This document shows, piece by piece, positions 1-8,800 of a stretch of 41,034 bases of DNA. How positions within the stretch are numbered: position 1 is the stretch's first letter; each line of letters opens with the position of its first letter. The notes below the pieces were generated by a model that was not told the DNA's origin, did no database searches, and was given only the letters and a program-made list of their open reading frames with translations. The position numbers and the translations under genes were made by a program. The stretch comes from Candidatus Methanophagaceae archaeon. Its GTDB lineage: Archaea; Halobacteriota; Syntropharchaeia; Alkanophagales; Methanospirareceae. The DNA is taken from NCBI GenBank assembly GCA_003194435.1, contig PQXC01000003.1, positions 1 through 41,034 of the forward strand. The letters run 5' to 3'.

Positions 1-1190
1 AGCACTCCCGCAGGCAATGGCAGCTCGAGCTCTTCCGGTGGTTTAATCTCCGGCATGTATGGAACGTTATCCTCAAGTATGTAGTGCTCCTCTTCCACCT
101 TGAAATCCTTCCTCAATGGCGTTTGCTTCTGCACCTCAGGCGCAAGAATGAAGTTGTTTGCCATGCCCTCATTACCTGCGAACCTGATGCCAAAGAAGTC
201 ATGCATCTCGCGCTCTGAATAGTCCGCACTCGCCCATAGCGATGCGAGACTTGACACCTCAGACTCAGGCTCACCCCCAGCATCACGCCTCAACTCTGTG
301 AATATTGTTATAATCAGGGGCATGAGGTCACTGCGATAGCCCGAGACCATATATTCAACTATGTACTTCCTCTCATGCGGTACATCTATCACATTCACGT
401 TCTTCACATGGTCAAAACCCAGTTCGGTGCTTAACTTCCTCGCAAGTTCTTTCAGCGCCTCTGGTGCGGTTCTTATCGCTATTCTATTTATATCCGTGAT
501 TGTGATACTCTTATACAGTCCCTCAAGTTCTGTCCTGAGCTTCTTCACCAGTTCAGCACCAAAAGCCCAATCTACAGCCCTCTCCACGTCCACCCTGACC
601 AGGGGTGTCGGTGCAACCACCTTTGGACTGGTCGGCACCATCTTCTCCTTGCCCGCTTCCGCCTCGGCAGGCAACGGCAACTCCGCACGCTTGAATTTTA
701 TCGTCGTCCTGTCGAGCCCCTCTATCTTATTCTGTACCGCTCTTACACCCCTCAATAGCGCTTCCGGCGTCACCGGACAGCCAGGCACGAAGAAATCAAC
801 GGGAACGATGTCAGAAGGGCGGGTTATGTTATAACTGTTCCAGAACAGCCCACCTCGCTCTCCACATGCGCCTATCACCTCCACGAACTTGGGGTCCGGC
901 ATCTGCTCCCAGACAATCCTCAGCGCTCGCGCCATCTTCCTCGTTATCGTGCCTTCAACGATGATAAAATTCGCCTGTCTGGAGATGCCCATATTCAATG
1001 TGCCCAGACGTTCGCCATCAAAACCACATGCGAATGCGTGTGCCAGTTCAACGCCACAGCACGAAGTGACAAAATGGCAGGGCCACAGACTCCACTTCAC
1101 TCCCCAGCGCTTCAACGGGGACAATACCCCCGTCCTCAGAATATGTATGTTCCGATTCCGCTCCTTCTCCTTACCCTCTTCTGCCACCAT
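1..1190 (-). CDS. fqoBC: F420H2 dehydrogenase fused subunit BC (NuoB-NuoC type), 3' end outside window
   Basis: Peripheral-arm subunit of the F420H2:quinone (or phenazine) oxidoreductase. Read from the minus strand, it starts at ATG 1190 behind a GAGGAG site and stays open for 396 codons to the window edge. Residues about 20-165 are NuoB-like. They carry the N2 iron-sulfur cluster ligands: the CC pair at 44-45, C109 in GACGE and C138 in VPGCPVTPE. After a linker rich in Glu, Ala and Pro, residues about 200-375 are NuoC-like, with the signature SEREMHDFFGI followed by LRKDF. In most complex I-like systems B and C are separate proteins, so this is a fusion. Whether NuoD is also fused or follows as its own gene cannot be seen. 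It lies 33 bases after fqoA in the same operon. The fusion and the operon order resemble what I recall of Archaeoglobus Fqo more than Methanosarcina Fpo. Confidence 0.9.
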   Translation of the reverse strand, partial: MVAEEGKEKERNRNIHILRTGVLSPLKRWGVKWSLWPCHFVTSCCGVELAHAFACGFDGERLGTLNMGISRQANFIIVEGTITRKMARALRIVWEQMPDPKFVEVIGACGERGGLFWNSYNITRPSDIVPVDFFVPGCPVTPEALLRGVRAVQNKIEGLDRTTIKFKRAELPLPAEAEAGKEKMVPTSPKVVAPTPLVRVDVERAVDWAFGAELVKKLRTELEGLYKSITITDINRIAIRTAPEALKELARKLSTELGFDHVKNVNVIDVPHERKYIVEYMVSGYRSDLMPLIITIFTELRRDAGGEPESEVSSLASLWASADYSEREMHDFFGIRFAGNEGMANNFILAPEVQKQTPLRKDFKVEEEHYILEDNVPYMPEIKPPEELELPLPAGV

Positions 1191-1223
1191 TATTCCGCAC
1201 TCCTCAACTTATCCTATCTTAAT

Positions 1224-1583
1224 TTATTTATGCTTAAGCCCCGCTATTTCAAGCGAAGCTTTATAGCCCACACCGATAGCAGGGAGTAATAGCAGTAGCA
1301 CCAGCAGCATGAGAACGATGAAATCCAGCGAAGGATATGCCGAGAGCAGCAGCAAGACCACTATTATCGGCTCCGCTGCCATGAACATGAACATGAATCC
1401 AAAATACTGCATTGGAAGTGTGAATTTTGGATACTTTATCGGGAGATTTCCCGCTTCCCAGCGCGACATCTTCACCTCCGAGGGGTAATACATCGGCAGG
1501 ATTTTGATTATGATAAGTAGTGCAAAGTCCGTAGCAACACAGACAAGGAGTACCAATCCAATCAGCACCACGTTCTCTATCAT
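1224..1583 (-). CDS. fqoA: F420H2 dehydrogenase subunit A (NuoA type)
   Basis: Small membrane subunit of the complex I-like F420H2 dehydrogenase. The 119 residues have three hydrophobic helices at roughly 5-28, 60-82 and 87-110. Between the first two lies the NuoA loop (MSRWEAGNLP), the family hallmark that helps link the membrane arm to the quinone site. Length matches the family. The ATG at 1583-1581 shares its last-to-first base with the TAA stop of fqoN (TAATG), so translation is probably coupled. Family assignment is firm; whether the acceptor is a quinone or methanophenazine is inferred from context. Confidence 0.92.
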   Translation of the reverse strand: MIENVVLIGLVLLVCVATDFALLIIIKILPMYYPSEVKMSRWEAGNLPIKYPKFTLPMQYFGFMFMFMAAEPIIVVLLLLSAYPSLDFIVLMLLVLLLLLPAIGVGYKASLEIAGLKHK

Positions 1584-2845
1584 TATATCACCACCCCCAA
1601 GCTATTTGCTACCAGTGCGATATTCTTAAAGAACCAATCCACCGGCACGAACAGAACAGTAACCAGCGTTATTATCACCGCAATGAGACAGATGAGATTG
1701 ACAAGATTCATTCGCCACGAAACGCCGAGTTCTCCCGCAAGCCGGATATAATATGGAATTGATATAGCGGAATTGATAACCATGATAGCTACCAGCCAGA
1801 AGTATTCCATCTTTGCCATGGAGAATAGAATATACAACTTACCCCAGAAGCCCATCAGTGGTGGCACGCCAATGAAAGAGAAAGCGAGTATATACATGAA
1901 TGGAGAATACGCCCCTTCTCCCTTTATCGCATTAAAGAAGCCTATTTTTCCCACTGCATTTGCAAATAGCATCAATAAACCACCGGCAATTGCAAAATAT
2001 ACATATTCGTGATTCGCAATCACCACGAAGCATGATAGGACATAACCCATATTGGCAACTGTGGAATATGCGAGCACCCTCGCTGGCTCTCTCGCCGTCA
2101 ACGCCCCTATGTTGCCCGTGAACATTGATATAGCTGCGAGCACAGCAGTGAAGAGAACCAATGATGGAGTTATCGCATTTGATATGGGGATGAGTATCCA
2201 TAATGCAGCGACAAAAGGAACTACCTTCGCCAGCGATGCTATAATAGAGATTGGTATCGGGTCACCGGCAGTGAAGACATCGGGAACCCACTCATGCAGT
2301 GGCGCCACACCCACCTCAAGTGATAGTCCGAGCACCAGCATCACATATCCTACTGCGTAGATAAAACCAAAGCCATCGGCAGCAGCGCCAGGTGCGTGTG
2401 CGTGTGCATACAACAGTATAACAGCTCCAATCAAGAACATTACAGTGGCGAGAACCATAAAAGTTATGTATTTTATACCCACCTCTATGTTCGCCTTGCC
2501 CGCTCTGAGCATCACCAGTATGTATGTCGGCACAGACACGAGCACGAGCGCAACCAGTACCATAGCGAAATCATGCGTTGTGAATATATACATCGTGGCA
2601 AGTGCCATCAAGCCCACCAGACTGTAATCTACACCTTTAATAATGTCCTGTAACGCTGTAAGTGAGAGCAGATTGACGAGAGCAATAGCAAAGATAAAGA
2701 TGCCATAATAGAGTGGACAGGTCCCAAGTCCTATAAGAATCGCAATCAGCGCACCTAAGAATCCCAGCGGGCGGAACTTGAATGAACCCACAGCACCCAG
2801 TACCAGTATTACCAGTGCCACAAGAGCGAGCGTCACCGCGGTCAT
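1583..2845 (-). CDS. fqoN: F420H2 dehydrogenase antiporter-like subunit N (NuoN type)
   Basis: Proton-pumping membrane subunit of the antiporter family (about 420 residues, 13-14 hydrophobic helices). Conserved features are the LEVGVAPLHEWVPDVF segment, which contains the expected charged residues in a transmembrane region, and ANMGYVLSCF. I chose ATG 2845 because it overlaps the stop of fqoL as ATGA and has AGGAGGTG upstream. The longer open frame starting at 2947 would add a Cys/Asp-rich stretch unlike the family, inside the end of fqoL. Downstream it overlaps fqoA by one base. Confidence 0.92.
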   Translation of the reverse strand: MTAVTLALVALVILVLGAVGSFKFRPLGFLGALIAILIGLGTCPLYYGIFIFAIALVNLLSLTALQDIIKGVDYSLVGLMALATMYIFTTHDFAMVLVALVLVSVPTYILVMLRAGKANIEVGIKYITFMVLATVMFLIGAVILLYAHAHAPGAAADGFGFIYAVGYVMLVLGLSLEVGVAPLHEWVPDVFTAGDPIPISIIASLAKVVPFVAALWILIPISNAITPSLVLFTAVLAAISMFTGNIGALTAREPARVLAYSTVANMGYVLSCFVVIANHEYVYFAIAGGLLMLFANAVGKIGFFNAIKGEGAYSPFMYILAFSFIGVPPLMGFWGKLYILFSMAKMEYFWLVAIMVINSAISIPYYIRLAGELGVSWRMNLVNLICLIAVIITLVTVLFVPVDWFFKNIALVANSLGVVI

Positions 2846-4803
2846 GGATACAGATATACACCTCCTATTGCTGCTAATATCAGTATCATCATCACAACTC
2901 CAAGCACAACTTTTATATAATGCGCGAGGTAACCGGATTGAATACACCTGATTCCTCTTGAAATCAGACCGAATAAGCCTGGCATTACCTTCGTATTGAA
3001 GAATCCATCAATGCCCCTGTTACCATAGCCATGCACGAGATGCGCGACAAAGAACCCTATCTTGGGTATGATATAATCATTGAGATATGGTAGATACATC
3101 CGGTCATTGAAGAATGTGCCAATTGCCGATAGCGAACTGATGCGCGGTTTGTATAACGCGCCGACATAAGCCACTAAGATGGCAATACCAACGAGTATAG
3201 AGGTGCTCGCATAGCCCGCGTGCACAAATCCCACCGTCTCTTTATTCTTGAATATGAGATACCACAGTATGAAGAGGATAGAAGCCATCAATAAATAGCC
3301 AACTCTCATCAAGTTGCCACCTTCTAAATGCTCATGCTTCGGCTTCTCTCCTTTTATGAAGTTCAAACTCGTGAATCGCGCCAGTATCGCGGAATAAGTC
3401 AATGAAGTTGCTAAGAGCAGAATGAGCGGGAGGAGCATACCCTCGTGAAGCAGATGCTCCATGACTTCATCCATCCCAGATTTCACCCAGTAAGCGGTAA
3501 ACGGCGGCATACCCACGAGGAAAGTCGTTGCTATGAGTGTTACAGCGAATGTAGCCTTCATCTTCTTACCAAATTCCAGATTGCCCACTGAGAATCGTGT
3601 ATGCGTGGCATGGATCAGATGCCCGCTGACGAGGAACAGACTCGCCTTCGCAAATGCATGAACCGCTAAATACCAGAACGCCACGAGCAGTGCTAAATTC
3701 ATCCCTGTACCGGGGACCTCCTTAGGCAGCCAGTAAGATGCCGCCGCACTACCGAACATCAGTCCGAGACTGGACATCGTGGATGCTGCAAGCAGCACCT
3801 TCCGCTCTAACATGCCCGTCGCCGCCAGCGCACCATACAAACCCGATACCAAGCCCACAAACAGCACAATCACATATACTGACTCCACACCGGGGATATT
3901 ATGCATGTTCCATGGCTGTATATACCATGTGAGCTTGATGAACACATAAGCACCCGCAGCTACCATCGTCGCTGAGTGCAGGAGCGCGCTGACGGTTGTG
4001 GGACCGGTCATTGCGGTCATCAGCCACTCGGAGAACGGCACCTGCGCGGATTTGGTGAAGAGCCCCATGAGCAGCATGAGCATAAGGATTACAGTACCGG
4101 CAGCACCGAGCTTCGTGAATAACGCACCCCATGCTATCTCCGAGATGTTCAGATTACCACCTGCGAATGCCCATATCGCTGCGATTGCGAAGAACATCGG
4201 GACATCGCCAAACCTTATCGTTGAGATGGCACGCCAGCCGCCGAAGCTCGGTGGCCAGCAAAATTCCAGCGGTCCCACCTTACGCCCTGGCACTCCCACG
4301 TATGCTATCTCGTCATCATCACGGAACCAGTGCCCGATTAAACCCCACGATGCCGCTCCTAAACCCTCCCAGCCAACGAACAATAAGAATAGGTTATCAC
4401 TGTACACCACGAGTAGCATAGATGCCGTGAAGAGATTGAAGAAGAACCAGTACCATGATGGGCGATAATCGCCACGCATGTAATCCAGCCCGTAGATAGC
4501 GATGAAGAACGCAATTAGCGCTGTTATAACACCCATACTCCTGCTCAAATAGTCAGTAATGAGCACGATATCTATCCCCGTGCCCGGAATCCATGTATAA
4601 GGTGAGACGAACCTGCAGTCCGGCAATTCGCTCGGGAATGTGAAGAATATGTAGAGGCTCATCAAGACCGAGATGAAAATGCCGAAGACCGAGAGATAGG
4701 GCAGTCGCGCTGTCCACTCCTTGCTCTTGTATAGCAATGCGATGGGGATACTGCTCACGACCGGTGAGAGGAACAGTAGCAGAAATACCAGCCATTCGTT
4801 CAT
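2842..4803 (-). CDS. fqoL: F420H2 dehydrogenase antiporter-like subunit L (NuoL type)
   Basis: Largest proton-pumping subunit (653 residues). It has the typical order: N-terminal helices; FVGWEGLGAASWGLIGHW near 143-160; the TKSAQVPFSEWLMTAMTGPTTVSALLHSATMV block near 250-280; and a C-terminal part with the long lateral helix and last anchor helix near 630-650. The GPTPVSALLHSATMV-type motif is diagnostic for NuoL/MrpA-like antiporters. ATG 4803 overlaps the stop of fqoM as ATGA. Intact and of normal length. Confidence 0.95.
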   Translation of the reverse strand: MNEWLVFLLLFLSPVVSSIPIALLYKSKEWTARLPYLSVFGIFISVLMSLYIFFTFPSELPDCRFVSPYTWIPGTGIDIVLITDYLSRSMGVITALIAFFIAIYGLDYMRGDYRPSWYWFFFNLFTASMLLVVYSDNLFLLFVGWEGLGAASWGLIGHWFRDDDEIAYVGVPGRKVGPLEFCWPPSFGGWRAISTIRFGDVPMFFAIAAIWAFAGGNLNISEIAWGALFTKLGAAGTVILMLMLLMGLFTKSAQVPFSEWLMTAMTGPTTVSALLHSATMVAAGAYVFIKLTWYIQPWNMHNIPGVESVYVIVLFVGLVSGLYGALAATGMLERKVLLAASTMSSLGLMFGSAAASYWLPKEVPGTGMNLALLVAFWYLAVHAFAKASLFLVSGHLIHATHTRFSVGNLEFGKKMKATFAVTLIATTFLVGMPPFTAYWVKSGMDEVMEHLLHEGMLLPLILLLATSLTYSAILARFTSLNFIKGEKPKHEHLEGGNLMRVGYLLMASILFILWYLIFKNKETVGFVHAGYASTSILVGIAILVAYVGALYKPRISSLSAIGTFFNDRMYLPYLNDYIIPKIGFFVAHLVHGYGNRGIDGFFNTKVMPGLFGLISRGIRCIQSGYLAHYIKVVLGVVMMILILAAIGGVYLYP

Positions 4804-6269
4804 GGCACCACACCTCCTACACCCAAACCTAAGCCCGGTATCATATCCAATCCATGAATTAGCACCGTTGAGAGCGGTGGGAACAATAACAGCACGGAAA
4901 TAATACCTATCACATACAATGGCACATACAGATACCTGCTTATCTCCAGTCGCTCAGTTGATTTCGGCTTACCATAGAAGACTTTCCTCAATGTGTAGAA
5001 TCCATACCAGACCGAGAGGATGAACATGAAGACCACTCCCAGGATGACGCCCAAACTGCTCGTTTTAATACCAAAAGTATCTACAACGCCTCGCAATATG
5101 AAGAATTCACCGAGCATGCCCACCGTCAATATACCACCGAGATTCAGGAACCCGACCACCGCGGCATTAGAAATCGCAGGGATAGAATCATGCAGCCCAC
5201 CCATCTTATTTATGTCACGTAGACCATGATGAACTGCGATAATCCCGCCCGCAGATGAGAACAGAATTGACTTGCCGAACGCATGCGACATGTACTGGAT
5301 GACCACCCCGAGTAGCCCGAAGGGACCAAGTGTGAGCGCAACCAGCATATAACCCATCTGTGAGACCGTAGAATAAGCTAACAGCCGCTTGAAATCCGTC
5401 TGCTTGAATACTGAGAAACCTCCATACAGACTTGAAAATATCGCATAACCAAGTATGGGCATCCGATATGCCTCAATGAAGGAATAATCTATAAGGGCAA
5501 TCCTCAACAGGACATAACCCGCAAGACCCACAGTCAGAGGGCTTAGCAGCGCACTTACCGGTGTTGGCGCTTCCGCATGTGCCCAGGGCAGCCATATATG
5601 CGGTCCAACAACCGGGAGTTCTATAATCATACCGCCGAAGATGAACGCCCACGCTACCATCCCCACACCTTTGCCACCTGCCATTATCGCATTCAGTGCG
5701 AGTGTGTTATTGTTAAATGCCATTATAACGAAGCCGGCAAGTGTGAGCACACCGGCTATTGCACACCACACCAGGTATAGAAGCCCCACCCATCTCCTGT
5801 TCCCGTATCCATACTTATAGATGAGCAGGAAAGCGCTGATCAACATGAGTTCCATGAAGACATACAGGAGTGCGAGATTACCACTGTAAACAAGCCATAG
5901 CATTGAAGCGGCATAGAGGTTGTATATAAAGATATAGCGCCTGAATTCCACATTCTTATCCAGCTCCATCTCCTCGAACCTGTGCTCCATGTAGGGCAGA
6001 GCGAATAGAGCTACCATTGCCGAGACCAGACAGATTGTGAGCCCAAACGCATGCGCGATGAAGTCCAGATTGAGGTAAATATCACCGATGGGGGGCGAGA
6101 ACCGCATCAATAGTATCTCACGGGGACAGCCCCCGAAGATGCAATACAGGATGGAGAAGAAAGGCAGTAGAAACGCCAGCGCAGTGAGATGAGAGGCTTC
6201 CCTGGGCTTCAGTAGTGGCGCCACGAAGACTGCAACCAGCGGTATTATTAGCATGTAGGGTAAACACAT
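4800..6269 (-). CDS. fqoM: F420H2 dehydrogenase antiporter-like subunit M (NuoM type)
   Basis: Proton-pumping membrane subunit, 489 residues with about 14 hydrophobic helices. Visible hallmarks are the VYVFMELMLISAFLLI segment with the buried Glu, the GPHIWLPWAHAEAPTPVSALLSPLTVGLAGY block and YSTVSQMGYMLVAL. Starts at ATG 6269, three bases after the fqoK stop; an AGGAGGTG site lies inside the end of fqoK. Overlaps fqoL by four bases. The M-L order, rather than L-M, is one of the gene-order features that I recall from the Archaeoglobus-type cluster. Confidence 0.95.
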   Translation of the reverse strand: MCLPYMLIIPLVAVFVAPLLKPREASHLTALAFLLPFFSILYCIFGGCPREILLMRFSPPIGDIYLNLDFIAHAFGLTICLVSAMVALFALPYMEHRFEEMELDKNVEFRRYIFIYNLYAASMLWLVYSGNLALLYVFMELMLISAFLLIYKYGYGNRRWVGLLYLVWCAIAGVLTLAGFVIMAFNNNTLALNAIMAGGKGVGMVAWAFIFGGMIIELPVVGPHIWLPWAHAEAPTPVSALLSPLTVGLAGYVLLRIALIDYSFIEAYRMPILGYAIFSSLYGGFSVFKQTDFKRLLAYSTVSQMGYMLVALTLGPFGLLGVVIQYMSHAFGKSILFSSAGGIIAVHHGLRDINKMGGLHDSIPAISNAAVVGFLNLGGILTVGMLGEFFILRGVVDTFGIKTSSLGVILGVVFMFILSVWYGFYTLRKVFYGKPKSTERLEISRYLYVPLYVIGIISVLLLFPPLSTVLIHGLDMIPGLGLGVGGVVP

Positions 6270-6272
6270 AGC

Positions 6273-6593
6273 TTATAACTTATCACCTCCTGCTGTTATA
6301 TCCCGCACGAGAATGTTCTTCACCCGCCTGTCCTGTATCACAATCGCGGCAATCAAGACCAGAAGCTCGCCAGCACTGGTGAATATCACTATTATAGAAG
6401 CGGCGAAAGCGGGGTTGGCTGCCACTGCGAATAGCGGGATTAAAGACATGAAGACCGCACCGAACATGAGTTCCAGCGCTATTAACAGCCTTATCAGGTC
6501 TTTACTCGATAATGCCGTGAGGAATCCCAGTAGAAGTATTGCGAATGATGTCGCATAGAGCAATGATATACTCATCAGATTTATCGCCGGCAT
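6273..6593 (-). CDS. fqoK: F420H2 dehydrogenase subunit K (NuoK type)
   Basis: Small membrane subunit of the complex I-like enzyme: 106 residues with three helices at about 7-26, 34-56 and 64-86. The conserved Glu of helix 2 (IALELMFGAV) and of helix 3 (SAGELLVLIAAIVIQ) are both present; in NuoK these belong to the proton path. ATG 6593 overlaps the TAA stop of fqoJ by one base (TAATG). Confidence 0.93.
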   Translation of the reverse strand: MPAINLMSISLLYATSFAILLLGFLTALSSKDLIRLLIALELMFGAVFMSLIPLFAVAANPAFAASIIVIFTSAGELLVLIAAIVIQDRRVKNILVRDITAGGDKL

Positions 6594-7084
6594 TAGCTCT
6601 CCTCACCCCTGTAAATTTTTATTACCGATAGAAACAGCAGTATAACGAGCGAAGTAAGGAACAGGAATAGGAGTTGATATTCGGATCCGGGCTTTAAGAA
6701 GCCCTGAAGTGTGAATCCTATCGGGCTACTTATGCTTATGCCCGTACCCGTGCCATGAAGAGCGTGAGTAAAAATTGAAAAGCCCAGCATCACCGCCGTT
6801 ATAAGAACCGGTATGCACCATATCCATGCGAACTGCCGCTCCGGCATCGCCCTGTAAGTGGCGGCGAGCGCTACTGTTACTATCCCAATCACGCCAACGA
6901 ATACGAACACGATCAATACGAATAAGGGCTGGAGGTCAAAGAGGGCATAGACCGTCGCCACCATGACAAGTGTAAGCGTCATGAACAACGCCGAATAGAA
7001 GTTATCCTTGCTGAGCAGGACACCTAAGGCTGATAACACCAGAACACCCGCAAAGGCGCCCAGCAATATCATTTCGATATTCAT
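6593..7084 (-). CDS. fqoJ: F420H2 dehydrogenase subunit J (NuoJ type)
   Basis: Membrane subunit with five helices, first gene of the operon. The third helix (VLIVFVFVGVIGIVTVALAA) carries the expected NuoJ pattern. It is one intact gene, whereas some Methanosarcina genomes split fpoJ in two. Start choice: an ATG at 7084 gives 163 residues and sits about 26 bases after a TATA-like box, so the mRNA would be leaderless. A GTG at 7102 would add six residues (MQKIDS) but has no ribosome site. I prefer 7084. Confidence 0.88.
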   Translation of the reverse strand: MNIEMILLGAFAGVLVLSALGVLLSKDNFYSALFMTLTLVMVATVYALFDLQPLFVLIVFVFVGVIGIVTVALAATYRAMPERQFAWIWCIPVLITAVMLGFSIFTHALHGTGTGISISSPIGFTLQGFLKPGSEYQLLFLFLTSLVILLFLSVIKIYRGEES

Positions 7085-7104
7085 CGAATCAATCTTTTGC
7101 ACTA

Positions 7105-7116
7105 TACATAAAAAGA
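7105..7116 (-). promoter_or_regulatory. Candidate TATA box of the fqo operon
   Basis: On the minus strand the sequence TCTTTTTATGTA is centred about 26 bases before the ATG at 7084, the usual spacing between an archaeal TATA box and the start of transcription. It would drive J-K-M-L-N-A-BC. It is called from sequence only, in the 130-base divergent gap shared with the ACT-domain gene. Confidence 0.45.
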
Positions 7117-7232
7117 TTTTCGGTTTTTATCCGTGTGATGGATATGGGTTTTTATCTTATATCTTATTGTTACATTGCTCATATCATAATTAGTCATAGA
7201 TAGAGATAGGATGGCTCGGAGGCTGGAATGGA

Positions 7233-7724
7233 ATGAGGATATCAATGGACATCGAGCTGAAGGACATTCCCGGTCAACTGGTACAGGCATTGAAGCCGGT
7301 ATCGGACCTTGGGGGTAATATCATCAGCGTGCTGCATCAGAGGGATAAGAAGACAGCTTCTGGACGGATACCTGTTCAACTGGTATTTGAGATGGAAGAG
7401 AGCAGACTGGACAGATTGGTAGAGAAGTTGAAGGCGAAAGGCATGCATGTGGTGAGCATCGGTAAAGAGCGATTGAAAGATTCTATGGTCGTTATTCTCA
7501 TCGGGCACATCGTGCACTCCGATATAAGGGATACAATCGAGAGGATAGACAGTACGGGCTTTGCTGAGGTGGTGGGTCTCTCTCTATCCATGCCGGGAGT
7601 GGATAAGAAATCTTCCGCCGCACTGGTTCTATCTGCGATAGGGAAGAAGGAATTAAAAGAGGCGCTGAAGATACTGGAAGAGACAGCAACTAAGAAGGGC
7701 ATTATGATAATTTCACCTATATGA
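7233..7724 (+). CDS. ACT-domain regulatory protein paired with homoserine dehydrogenase
   Basis: A 163-residue protein with an N-terminal ACT fold (residues about 3-75; IELKDIPGQLVQALKPVSDLGGNI is the typical strand-helix with the Gly ligand-binding turn). A second half probably has a related fold (VVILIGHIVHSDIRDTIERID). ACT domains bind amino acids and control enzymes of amino-acid synthesis. It sits 15 bases before hom, which itself lacks an ACT domain, so it is probably the detached regulatory subunit or a feedback sensor for threonine/methionine synthesis. Start at ATG 7233, about ten bases after GGAGG. The effector is unknown. Confidence 0.82.
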   Translation: MRISMDIELKDIPGQLVQALKPVSDLGGNIISVLHQRDKKTASGRIPVQLVFEMEESRLDRLVEKLKAKGMHVVSIGKERLKDSMVVILIGHIVHSDIRDTIERIDSTGFAEVVGLSLSMPGVDKKSSAALVLSAIGKKELKEALKILEETATKKGIMIISPI

Positions 7725-7739
7725 TTATTGGTATGAGAG

Positions 7740-8747
7740 ATGAGAGCAGGGGAGAAGATAAAGACGGTAAGAATCTCGATAGTAGGGTTCGGGCATGTGG
7801 GGAGCGGTGTGGCTGAAGTGGTAATGCGTAAACACGATGAGATATTGAGAAAGCACGGACTCGATCTGCGAATAGTGGGAATAGCGGATTTGAAAGGAGC
7901 CATTATAGATGAAGGGGGTTTGAGCAGGGATGAGATAGCGCGATTCGGGGCTGATGGAGCATTGCTCGATATGAGCAGTCTGGAGTTGATAAGGGAGATA
8001 GAGCATGAGGTGATGGTGGAGGCGACACCGACGAATGTCACGAATGGAGAGCCTGGCTTAACCCATATCATCACCGCACTGAACTCAAACAGACATGTGG
8101 TAACATCAAACAAAGGTCCACTCGCTCTGGAATACCGGAAGCTGATGGAACTCGCAGAGCGTAAGGGCAGAGAACTCAGGTTTGAAGCTACGGTGGGCGG
8201 TGCAATGCCACTTATCTCCCTGATACGCGAGAACCTTGCGGGCAATGGAATTACCGCTATAAGGGGTATATTGAACGGCACATGCAACTACATACTGACG
8301 AGGATGACGAATGAGAACCTGCCGTATGAGCATGTATTGCGTGAGGCGCAGGAGATAGGAATCGCGGAATCCGACCCATCTAAGGATGTAGAGGGGATTG
8401 ATACGGCGGTGAAGCTGGTGATACTGGCAAATTCGGTCTTCGGGATGGATGCCACATACAGGGATGTGAGGGTTCAGGGCATCACGGAGATAACACCCGA
8501 CGCATTGAAGCTCGCCAGGGATGCCGGGTATGCCATAAAATTGATAGGAGATGTGGATATAAACGGGCGGCTTGAAGTCGCACCGCGACTGGTACCGGTC
8601 AGTGACCCACTGAATGTCGGCGGTACGCTGAATGTGGCAACGATAAGAACCGACCTGGCTGGTGATATCACGGTCATCGGTAAGGGTGCGGGACCTATCG
8701 AAGCCGCAAGTGCGATTCTGTCCGATATAATTGCGATTTATTCGTGA
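7740..8747 (+). CDS. hom: Homoserine dehydrogenase
   Basis: Catalyses NAD(P)H-dependent reduction of aspartate semialdehyde to homoserine in threonine and methionine synthesis. The Rossmann motif GFGHVGSGV is at about 16-24. The catalytic/substrate region includes VVTSNKGPLA near 120-130, FEATVGGAMPLI near 144-155, ILNGTCNYIL near 177-186 and DVEGIDTAVKLVIL near 215-228, all strongly conserved in the family. The 335 residues make a short form without a C-terminal ACT domain; that function is supplied by the gene just upstream. Start at ATG 7740; the nearby earlier ATG at 7733 is out of frame. Confidence 0.95.
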   Translation: MRAGEKIKTVRISIVGFGHVGSGVAEVVMRKHDEILRKHGLDLRIVGIADLKGAIIDEGGLSRDEIARFGADGALLDMSSLELIREIEHEVMVEATPTNVTNGEPGLTHIITALNSNRHVVTSNKGPLALEYRKLMELAERKGRELRFEATVGGAMPLISLIRENLAGNGITAIRGILNGTCNYILTRMTNENLPYEHVLREAQEIGIAESDPSKDVEGIDTAVKLVILANSVFGMDATYRDVRVQGITEITPDALKLARDAGYAIKLIGDVDINGRLEVAPRLVPVSDPLNVGGTLNVATIRTDLAGDITVIGKGAGPIEAASAILSDIIAIYS

Positions 8748-8770
8748 ATTATGAATTATACCGAATAAGC

Positions 8771-8780
8771 TTTAAATATA
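8771..8780 (+). promoter_or_regulatory. TATA box of ilvC; transcript likely leaderless
   Basis: TTTAAATATA lies 21-30 bases before ATG 8801, so transcription should begin at or within a few bases of the start codon. No Shine-Dalgarno sequence precedes the ATG, which agrees with a leaderless mRNA. Confidence 0.6.
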
Positions 8781-8800
8781 TTGTAAACCAAGATTGATGC

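Noticed and set aside
361-1289. Plus-strand open frames at 361-834 and 889-1289
   Set aside because: They are antisense to the fused fqoBC gene, whose minus-strand frame shows clear NuoB and NuoC motifs.
2846-2947. Longer N-terminus for the NuoN subunit
   Set aside because: The extra 34 residues overlap the end of fqoL, are Cys/Asp-rich and not family-like; ATG 2845 forms the usual ATGA overlap.
7376-8287. Long minus-strand frame opposite the ACT-domain and hom genes
   Set aside because: It is antisense to two genes with strong family motifs and has no recognisable domain.
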